The translations under genes were made by a program, and so were the position numbers. DNA of 8,402 nt, taken from assembly GCA_023432025.1 (NCBI GenBank), contig JAEYVE010000017.1:1-8402 (forward strand). The letters run 5' to 3'. The notes beneath the pieces are model-generated. The model saw only the letters and a list, made by a program, of their open reading frames with translations. It searched no databases and was not told the origin of the DNA. The DNA comes from Pseudomonadota bacterium. Lineage in GTDB: Bacteria; Myxococcota_A; Polyangia; Polyangiales; Polyangiaceae. Position 1 is the first letter of the stretch. The number at the start of each line of letters is the position of its first letter. This document shows, in pieces, positions 1 to 6,038 of this stretch.

Positions 1-1458
1 ACGCTGAGCCGTCCCGGCGCTGCGCCGCCGCCTCCATCGCTCGCGCCACGCTCCGCGCTCAGCGCCGCTCCGCCGCCGCCTCCAAGCGTCGCAGCGGCCC
101 CGCCGGCCTTCGGTGCGTCGCCGGCTCCGAGCTTCGGCGCCCCGCCTCCGAGCTTCGGTGCCCCGGCTCAGGGCTTCGGTGCCCCGGCTCAGGGCTTCGG
201 CGCCCCGGCTCAGGGCTACGGTTCGCCGCCGCCCAACTTCGGCGCGAATGCTCCCGTGCGCTCCGTCGCTCCGCCCTCGGTCGGCGCGCCGCCCTTCAGC
301 GCCGCACCCCGGAGCGCAGAGCCCGTCGCAGCGTCGGCACCCTTCGCGGCTCCTCCGCCCGCGCGAGGCACGAACAAGAACCTCATCATTGGTGGCGGCG
401 CGCTCGCCGTAGCGGCTATCGCCGCGTTCGTTTTCCTCGGCGGCTCCAAGACGGGCAAGCTCGTCGTCACCGTCGCGGGCCCCGGCGGCAAGGCCGTGGA
501 AAACGTGGAAGTGCTCGTCAACGGCGAAACCGCCTGCTCGACGAGCCCCTGCATTCTCGGAGAAATTCCGGCAGGCACGCACGTCGTCTCCGTCAAAGCC
601 AAGGGCTACCAAGCAACGGCTGGCAAAGCCCTCACCGTCGAAGCCGGCAAGGACGTCGCTGAAAACGTCGAGCTGGTCCCGGACGGTGGTGGCGGCGGCC
701 TGCGTGTGTCCGCCGAGGGCACCGGCCTCAAGCTCTACGTCGACGGCAAGGAAATCGGCCCTCTCCCGCAGGAGCTGAAGGACCTCACGCCGGGCGAGCA
801 CACCATCAAGATCGCGGGCAACGACAACCTCGCTCCCTACGAAGAGCGCGTCACCGTTCCGAGCGATCGCGTCTTGGAGCTGTCGCCCCAGCTGAAGCTC
901 TTGAAGGGCAGCATCACCATCACGCTCGGCGACGGCACCAAGGACGCCAAGATTTTCTTGGTCGACGGCGGGCAGCGCAAAGCCCTGACGCAGCAGTCCT
1001 TCCCGCTCACCATCGAGGTTCCGGCGGACAAGGAGTACACGGTCGTCGCCGAAAAGAAGGGCTTCGACACCTTCGAGGAGCGCGTGCGCTTCGACGACGG
1101 TAAGGGCGAACGAAGCGTAGCCGTAGCGCTCTCGAGCTCGAGCAGCTCCTCGACCTCGTCGTCGTCGTCCTCGACGAGTGGCAGCTCGCGCACCAGCGGT
1201 ACGAGCAGCACCAGCAGCCAAACGTCGACGTCTTCCGCCGCGTCCGCGAGCTCGCAGGGTACGCTGAACATCAACTCCATCCCGGTCTCCAACGTCATCC
1301 TCGACGGCAAGCCGCTCGGCAGCACGCCGAAGATCGGCGTCAAGGTCTCGGCGGGCAGTCACACGGTGGTGTTCGTGCACCCGCAGTACGGCCGCAAGGT
1401 GCGCGCGGTCACGGTGCCGGCGGGCGGCTCCGCGTCCGCGACGACCAAGTTCCCCTAA
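1..1458 (+). CDS. PEGA-domain membrane protein, C-terminal part (5' end outside window)
   Basis: The reading frame is open from base 1 to a TAA at 1456-1458, so the true start lies left of the window; the GTG at 256 is only an internal codon. The visible 485 residues are, in order: a Pro/Ala/Ser-rich stretch; seven heptad-like units of the form [AGSN][FY]G[AS]P.. (nt 106-255); another Pro/Ala stretch; one transmembrane helix (nt 382-441, preceded by NKN); three beta-rich PEGA-like units (about nt 457-690, 700-900, 905-1131); a Ser/Thr-rich linker (nt 1132-1257); and a final PEGA unit (nt 1258-1455) with the canonical features VILDGKPLGSTP and SAGSHTVV. PEGA domains are surface or periplasmic beta modules common in myxobacteria, often C-terminal to a TM helix in Ser/Thr kinases or other sensors. 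The N-terminal, probably cytoplasmic, domain is not visible, so a kinase is possible but unproven. Function is inferred only as an envelope-anchored binding or scaffold protein. Confidence 0.85.
   Translation, partial: TLSRPGAAPPPPSLAPRSALSAAPPPPPSVAAAPPAFGASPAPSFGAPPPSFGAPAQGFGAPAQGFGAPAQGYGSPPPNFGANAPVRSVAPPSVGAPPFSAAPRSAEPVAASAPFAAPPPARGTNKNLIIGGGALAVAAIAAFVFLGGSKTGKLVVTVAGPGGKAVENVEVLVNGETACSTSPCILGEIPAGTHVVSVKAKGYQATAGKALTVEAGKDVAENVELVPDGGGGGLRVSAEGTGLKLYVDGKEIGPLPQELKDLTPGEHTIKIAGNDNLAPYEERVTVPSDRVLELSPQLKLLKGSITITLGDGTKDAKIFLVDGGQRKALTQQSFPLTIEVPADKEYTVVAEKKGFDTFEERVRFDDGKGERSVAVALSSSSSSSTSSSSSSTSGSSRTSGTSSTSSQTSTSSAASASSQGTLNINSIPVSNVILDGKPLGSTPKIGVKVSAGSHTVVFVHPQYGRKVRAVTVPAGGSASATTKFP
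106..255 (+). repeat. 21-bp tandem repeat encoding GFGAPAQ-type heptads
   Basis: Seven consecutive coding units share the pattern [AGSN][FY]G-A/S-P: AFGASPAP, SFGAPPP, SFGAPAQ, GFGAPAQ, GFGAPAQ, GYGSPPP, NFGANAP. The central units (nt 151-213) are nearly identical at DNA level (ggcttcggtgccccggctcag and close variants), pointing to recent duplication or slippage. The outer units are diverged. All units after the first are exactly 21 bp, so copy-number change keeps the frame. The protein segment is low-complexity and probably disordered, on the N-terminal side of the transmembrane helix. Confidence 0.8.
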
Positions 1459-1482
1459 TCGTGAGCCGATTGTGAGTAGGCG

Positions 1483-1506
1483 CGGGCCTCGCCACGGCGA
1501 GGCCCG
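1483..1506. terminator. GC hairpin between convergent genes, likely bidirectional terminator
   Basis: A perfect 10-bp stem (CGGGCCTCGC / GCGAGGCCCG) closes a 4-base loop CACG. It sits in the 69-bp spacer between the PEGA gene stop (1458) and the convergent TPR gene stop (1528), where a shared terminator is expected. Neither side has a real T-run (the + side continues tcgtcattt), so classic intrinsic termination is not assured, as is common in GC-rich genomes. Confidence 0.55.
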
Positions 1507-1527
1507 TCGTCATTTCGGCGCCTCGAG

Positions 1528-2463
1528 CTACGGCGCGGTCAGGCTCCACTCGCGAAACGAGGTAGCGCAAGCCGCCTCGCGCCCCAGCTCGCGAAGGCCC
1601 GCGCACCGCGAGGCCGCCCAACGCGGCCCCACCACCTGCAGCTCCGCCCGGGAAATCAGCGGCAAGTCCTTCTCCGTGGTCGCGCGCAGGGCGGCGGCGC
1701 GCTCTTGCACCTGGGCTGCCCGCTGCTCGTCGATGCGGTCCCGAAGAAACCCGAGCGCGCGCCGCCGCACTTCCTCGTCGTCGGTGGCCGCAAGCACGCG
1801 CTCGATCGAGTGAATCGACGCCTCTCGCTCCCCGGCACGCGAAAACAAGGACGCCGCGGTGACGCACTGCTGCGGCAGCACGGCTTCGCTACCCAAGAGG
1901 TCGCACGCGCGCGCCAGCATGCGCGCGCCCGCCAGTCTCCACTCGTCCGGGTCCTCGCCCGGCGGCAAGTGGGGCGGCGCAATGTAAGCAACGAACTGCC
2001 CCGTCTGCAGCCACAGCGCGCCGTCGTCCGGCGCGTGCTCGAGCGCGCGCGTCAGAAAGTCCCGCGCGCGACGGTAGTTTTCGGGCGGCGGCTGCTTCGG
2101 CTGAAAAATCAGCATCGTGTCCGCCAAGCGGTACGGCGCGCGAAAGTCCGGATCGAGCGCCATGATCGTGTCTAGGTAGGCGCCCACGTGCTCGAACACG
2201 CGCTTTTCCTCGAAATGAAGGCCGTAGGAGATCCGCGTGTTCGTGTAGAGCACGTCGGCGAGCGCGCTGCGGTACCCCAAGCTCAGCAAAACCACTTGGT
2301 CCGGCGAAGGCAGCGAGTAGCTGTCCGAGGTGTTCGCCAGACGAGAATACTGCTCGGCGAGCTTCGGCTGCACGCCGCGCGCCACCCCGGCTGCGCCCAC
2401 CATGACCAAGACGGCGAGCCCCCAGCCCTTCCATCGCCTGGACTGCGACCTACTCGACTTCAC
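1528..2463 (-). CDS. Membrane-anchored TPR-like protein linked to pilin genes
   Basis: A 311-residue protein ends at a TAG (1528-1530). The chosen GTG at 2463 gives a basic N-terminus (KSSRSQSRRWK) followed by a hydrophobic segment (about residues 14-29), fitting a signal anchor or uncleaved signal peptide. An in-frame ATG at 2403 (residue 21) would cut this segment in half and is less likely. Residues about 86-160 are helix-rich with TPR-like spacing: VFEHVGAYLDTIMALDPDFR, then YRRARDFLTRALEHAPDD, then GALWLQTGQFVAYI. A further helical pair covers about 200-245, followed by a Glu/Arg/Ala-rich, possibly coiled-coil segment (245-265). Four Cys occur at about 187, 200, 287 and 299. The gene overlaps the upstream pilin-like gene by 14 bp, so the two are likely co-translated. 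TPR proteins serve as assembly scaffolds in type IV pilus systems (for example PilF/Tgl), but this one has no lipobox and cannot be assigned to that family. Role in pilus assembly is inferred from context. Confidence 0.8.
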   Translation of the reverse strand: MKSSRSQSRRWKGWGLAVLVMVGAAGVARGVQPKLAEQYSRLANTSDSYSLPSPDQVVLLSLGYRSALADVLYTNTRISYGLHFEEKRVFEHVGAYLDTIMALDPDFRAPYRLADTMLIFQPKQPPPENYRRARDFLTRALEHAPDDGALWLQTGQFVAYIAPPHLPPGEDPDEWRLAGARMLARACDLLGSEAVLPQQCVTAASLFSRAGEREASIHSIERVLAATDDEEVRRRALGFLRDRIDEQRAAQVQERAAALRATTEKDLPLISRAELQVVGPRWAASRCAGLRELGREAACATSFREWSLTAP

Positions 2464-2935
2464 GCTGAATGCTCATCGGGAACAGGACCGGCTCCTTGCC
2501 GTCCTGGGTTTCACCGCTGATGGAGAAGCTGCTCTGCACTCCGTCTCCGTCCAAATCCCCGAACGCACGAGCCACGAAGATAGCGCTCTTCGGCGTATTG
2601 TGGCTCTCGAATTCGAACGAGTACGAGTGCTCGACGTCCCACCCGAACCCGAGCCGACGCCACGTGGGGTGCGACCAAGTCCCCGGCGGGTCGAGCACGC
2701 GCTCGCCTTGAGGCACCCGCTCGGGCGTGAGCGCGACCGTCTCGGGATACGCCAGCTCCGGCGGCGCGCCGGCCGCGAGCGCGTTGGCGGCGGTCGCGAT
2801 GCGCTTGAGCCCATCCAGCGGCTCGGCCATACGCGACGCGCGAATGTTCTCCGAAAACGAAGGCACCGCGACGGCGACGACCGAGCCACCCAACGCAAAA
2901 GCCATGGCGAGCTGCACGGGCGTGAAGGAACGCAC
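2450..2935 (-). CDS. Degenerate type IV pilin-like protein
   Basis: A 161-residue protein with the pilin plan: a hydrophobic N-terminal helix (VQLAMAFALGGSVVAVAVP), an amphipathic extension (SENIRASRMAEPLDGLKRI) and a small C-terminal domain with the acidic loop GDLDGDGVQS also found in the two upstream pilins. The prepilin signal is altered: aligned to G^FTLxE it reads S^FTPVQ, so position -1 is Ser, +3 is Pro and the +5 Glu is Gln. The GTG at 2935 is the only possible start, because an in-frame TAG lies four codons upstream (2945-2947) with no start codon between; this leaves a three-residue leader (MRS). It may not be processed by the standard prepilin peptidase and could stay as an uncleaved inner-membrane protein or act as a minor pilin. 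It lies 234 bp after the second pilin gene and overlaps the TPR gene by 14 bp. It is probably intact, since the frame is open and codon use matches its neighbours. Confidence 0.75.
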   Translation of the reverse strand: MRSFTPVQLAMAFALGGSVVAVAVPSFSENIRASRMAEPLDGLKRIATAANALAAGAPPELAYPETVALTPERVPQGERVLDPPGTWSHPTWRRLGFGWDVEHSYSFEFESHNTPKSAIFVARAFGDLDGDGVQSSFSISGETQDGKEPVLFPMSIQREVE

Positions 2936-3169
2936 GCCCGAAAGCTAGAGCGACAGCGCCGCTCCCGCCAGGCCCAGCGTGCCCGTCCTGGTCCCGCCGA
3001 AGCGCGAGCGGCTTCGGTTTTTGGGGGCAGCCCCACACGGAAGCGCGCGGTGCTCCCGCACTACGCCCACGCGGCCTCCCGCACGACCGCCACGCGCGGC
3101 TCCCACGGCGACCGCACCGGTGCTCCCCCACGAGGACGCGAGAGCCCCAGCAAGCTCTGAAAAAGGCCC
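2936..3169. other. 234-bp gap between second and third pilin genes
   Basis: No convincing gene is seen here; the open frames crossing it are shadows. On the minus strand a short T-run (cctttttc) follows the second pilin stop, but no strong stem precedes it, so termination is uncertain. The gap holds an imperfect 14-bp direct repeat (3048-3061 and 3118-3131, one mismatch, 70 bp apart), an inverted repeat GTGC-TCCC-GCAC (3050-3061), a 10-bp palindrome GCACCGGTGC (3114-3123) and a TGGGG-GCAG-CCCCA hairpin (3023-3036). These suggest regulatory content, perhaps a separate promoter for the third pilin and TPR genes, but no clear promoter motif was recognised. Confidence 0.35.
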
Positions 3170-3769
3170 TCAGTCGCCGGGATTTTTCGAGAAAATCTCG
3201 TTCGAGAAATTGCTACCGAGAAAGACGCTGTAGACGCCGTCTTCATCGAGATCCGCGATGGCCTTCACGATGTACCAATGCACGGCCGGGCTACTCGGAA
3301 AGTTGTATTCGGACGCCGTCACGCCCACGCCGAACGACGGCGCAGACGCGCCGGGAGCGCCCGCGACACTCGAGTAGCGAAACTGCACCGCACCCGACGA
3401 AGACACGCCGAGGGTGGCAAAGTTGTTCCGCACCTGGGCGACCGCGCCAGAGCCGCCACCCCACTGGACTTTGGAGCCCCAGTCCGCGTCTACGGGGTAG
3501 CGATTGGTGTCGAGCCCACCGTTCACGTCCAGGTACCGAAAGGTTTCGTCGAAGTACGCCTCTTGGCCCGCCTTGATGGCGCCGATCATTTGCGTGGCTT
3601 CCGCCGTTTTGGCGCTGAGCACGTAGCGACGCACGCCGTACACCGCGAGCGTGGCCAAAATGCCGATGACGACGACCACGATCATCAGCTCGACGAGCGT
3701 AAACGCGCGCTCGCGCGCGAGGCGACGGCGCGCTCTGCGCGCGCCCGGTAGCGATGGAGACGGCGTCAT
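3170..3769 (-). CDS. Type IV pilin (second of the cluster), Ala at -1
   Basis: A 199-residue prepilin starts at ATG 3769 and ends at TGA 3170-3172. The leader is 22 residues and very basic (GARRARRRLARERA), followed by the class III signal A^FTLVELMIVVVVIGILATLA with Glu at +5. The residue before the cleavage point is Ala rather than the usual Gly. The mature part is about 177 residues: a hydrophobic helix, an amphipathic stretch (YVLSAKTAEATQMIGAIKAG), the typical QEAYFDETFRYL region, a Gly/Ser/Ala-rich middle with VQFRYSS, and a C-terminal ADLDEDGVYS acidic loop. No cysteines are present, so the C-terminal disulfide of many PilA proteins is absent. The ATG overlaps the stop of the preceding pilin gene (ATGA), implying translational coupling. 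It may be a major or minor subunit; the sequence does not decide. Confidence 0.9.
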   Translation of the reverse strand: MTPSPSLPGARRARRRLARERAFTLVELMIVVVVIGILATLAVYGVRRYVLSAKTAEATQMIGAIKAGQEAYFDETFRYLDVNGGLDTNRYPVDADWGSKVQWGGGSGAVAQVRNNFATLGVSSSGAVQFRYSSVAGAPGASAPSFGVGVTASEYNFPSSPAVHWYIVKAIADLDEDGVYSVFLGSNFSNEIFSKNPGD

Positions 3770-4359
3770 TCGCCTTCCCTTTCTCGGTAAATTTCGCCGC
3801 GAAAGCTCGCGGCCACGTAAAGCGATTGAACGCCGTCCCCGTCGACGTCCCCGGCGGCTTGAATGATGTACCAAGGGTCGGTCGCGACGCCCCAAGGGAT
3901 GGTTTCGGAAATGCCCGCTGGCTGCGGCGGCGTGACGCCGGCGCCACCCGCGATGACTGCGTACCCGAACTGCACGGGGCCCGAAACGGTTGGTCCGAGC
4001 AAGCGCCAGTTGGCGTAGTCGTTGCCGCCAGCTTGGTTCCAGTCGTACTTCGTCGTGCCCGGAGTTGCCATCGGGTAGTAGTCGTCGAGATCCGTCGACG
4101 CCGTGCCCGATACGGGGAGATACAGGAGCGATTCTCCACGATAGCGCTCTTGCGCCGCCGCGATGGCGCGCATCACGGACGTGACCTCGCCGCTCTTGGA
4201 GCTGGAAATGTGACGGCGAAACGTGGTCGTGCCGATAGCCGCGAGGATGCCCGTAATGACCACGACGGTCATGAGCTCCGTCAACGTAAAGCCTCCCTGG
4301 CGCGCGCGACGCACGTGGGGCGAGCGCGTAGAGCGAAACGACGAAGTGCGGGGAGCCAC
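3766..4359 (-). CDS. Type IV pilin (first of the cluster)
   Basis: The prepilin carries a canonical signal QGG^FTLTELMTVVVITGILAA with Gly at -1 and Glu at +5; the mature part is about 174 residues. Features are the hydrophobic helix, the amphipathic segment (SSSKSGEVTSVMRAIAAAQ), ERYRGESLLYL, a middle with VQFGYAVIAGG that parallels VQFRYSS of the next pilin, WYIIQAAGDVDGDGVQS with an acidic DxDxDG loop, and a charged tail. There is no cysteine. The start is uncertain: GTG 4359 gives a 23-residue leader like the 22-residue leader of the next pilin; GTG 4314 gives eight residues (VRRARQGG); GTG 4473 would give a 61-residue, Pro/Arg-rich leader. None has a clear Shine-Dalgarno. A palindrome at 4365-4383 sits directly before 4359, which favours 4314 if that palindrome is transcribed. 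The gene follows pilR and overlaps the next pilin by four bases. Confidence 0.9.
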   Translation of the reverse strand: MAPRTSSFRSTRSPHVRRARQGGFTLTELMTVVVITGILAAIGTTTFRRHISSSKSGEVTSVMRAIAAAQERYRGESLLYLPVSGTASTDLDDYYPMATPGTTKYDWNQAGGNDYANWRLLGPTVSGPVQFGYAVIAGGAGVTPPQPAGISETIPWGVATDPWYIIQAAGDVDGDGVQSLYVAASFRGEIYREREGE

Positions 4360-4364
4360 GGCTG

Positions 4365-4383
4365 GGCGAGTGTAGCACTCGCC
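4365..4383. promoter_or_regulatory. 19-bp palindrome upstream of first pilin gene
   Basis: Perfect 8-bp arms flank a 3-bp spacer: GGCGAGTG-TAG-CACTCGCC on the + strand. On the minus strand it contains TGCTACACT, which resembles an extended -10 element (TG-n-TACACT, box at 4374-4369), although no good -35 lies 16-18 bp upstream. It is placed 6 bp before the GTG at 4359 and 51 bp before the GTG at 4314. It could be an operator for a dimeric repressor or activator, or an RNA hairpin in the pilin leader. The symmetry is seen directly; its function is inferred. Confidence 0.45.
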
Positions 4384-4475
4384 GCGGCGCCGTCGCACGT
4401 GGCTGCTCGGGACTGCGGGGCGCGGTGTAGGCGGCGGAGGCCGGAAAGGCGCGCAGACACCACTCGCCCCCACAG

Positions 4476-4493
4476 CACGCTCACGCGAGCGCG
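4476..4493. terminator. Hairpin downstream of pilR, possible terminator or processing site
   Basis: On the minus strand a 7-bp stem with one G-U pair (CGCGCTC / GAGCGTG) closes the loop GCGT, 28 bases after the pilR stop. No T-run follows (the minus strand continues ctgtggggg), so it is only weakly terminator-like. It could instead be a folded leader segment ahead of the pilin genes. The rest of 4384-4520 shows no recognised gene or clear -24/-12 promoter. Confidence 0.3.
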
Positions 4494-4520
4494 CGACAAG
4501 CCCAGAGAGCCCGTTCAGGT

Positions 4521-5969
<1,449 letters not shown>

Positions 5970-5981
5970 TGCCCTCACCAT

Positions 5982-6038
5982 AGCAAGGCACGCCCGCCCT
6001 GGAGCCAGGGAGTTGCCCCGCGCCGTCACGGGCCTACG
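5982..6038. promoter_or_regulatory. Divergent promoter region between pilR and lipoprotein gene
   Basis: Only 57 bp separate the upstream-most pilR start from the lipoprotein ATG, so both promoters must lie in or overlap it. It contains a 14-bp inverted repeat CCCTGG-AG-CCAGGG (5997-6010), a possible operator. On the + strand TTGCCC (6013-6018), a 16-bp spacer and TACGAT (6035-6040) weakly match a -35/-10 pair; if used, transcription would begin near 6047 and translation at the second ATG, 6057. All of this is motif matching and low confidence. Confidence 0.3.

Noticed and set aside
837..1343. Minus-strand open frame with Asp/Glu/Leu-rich product
   Set aside because: It is the complement of the Ser/Thr-rich linker and PEGA region; the + strand has consistent domain structure.
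3023..3036. TGGGG-GCAG-CCCCA hairpin next to a T-run as a terminator
   Set aside because: The T-run precedes the stem on the + strand and is an A-run after it on the minus strand, the wrong arrangement for termination in either useful direction.
2330..3160. Plus-strand open frame of 276 codons
   Set aside because: The product is Arg/His/Pro-rich, lacks motifs and opposes the pilin-like and TPR genes.
3770..4378. N-terminal extension of the second pilin frame to 4378
   Set aside because: It runs out of frame through the whole first pilin gene. The ATG at 3769 gives a normal basic prepilin leader.
4490..4510. Possible sigma-54 -24/-12 site upstream of the first pilin gene
   Set aside because: Only the minimal GG-N10-GC spacing is met; the remaining consensus bases (TGGCAC, TTGCA) mostly mismatch.
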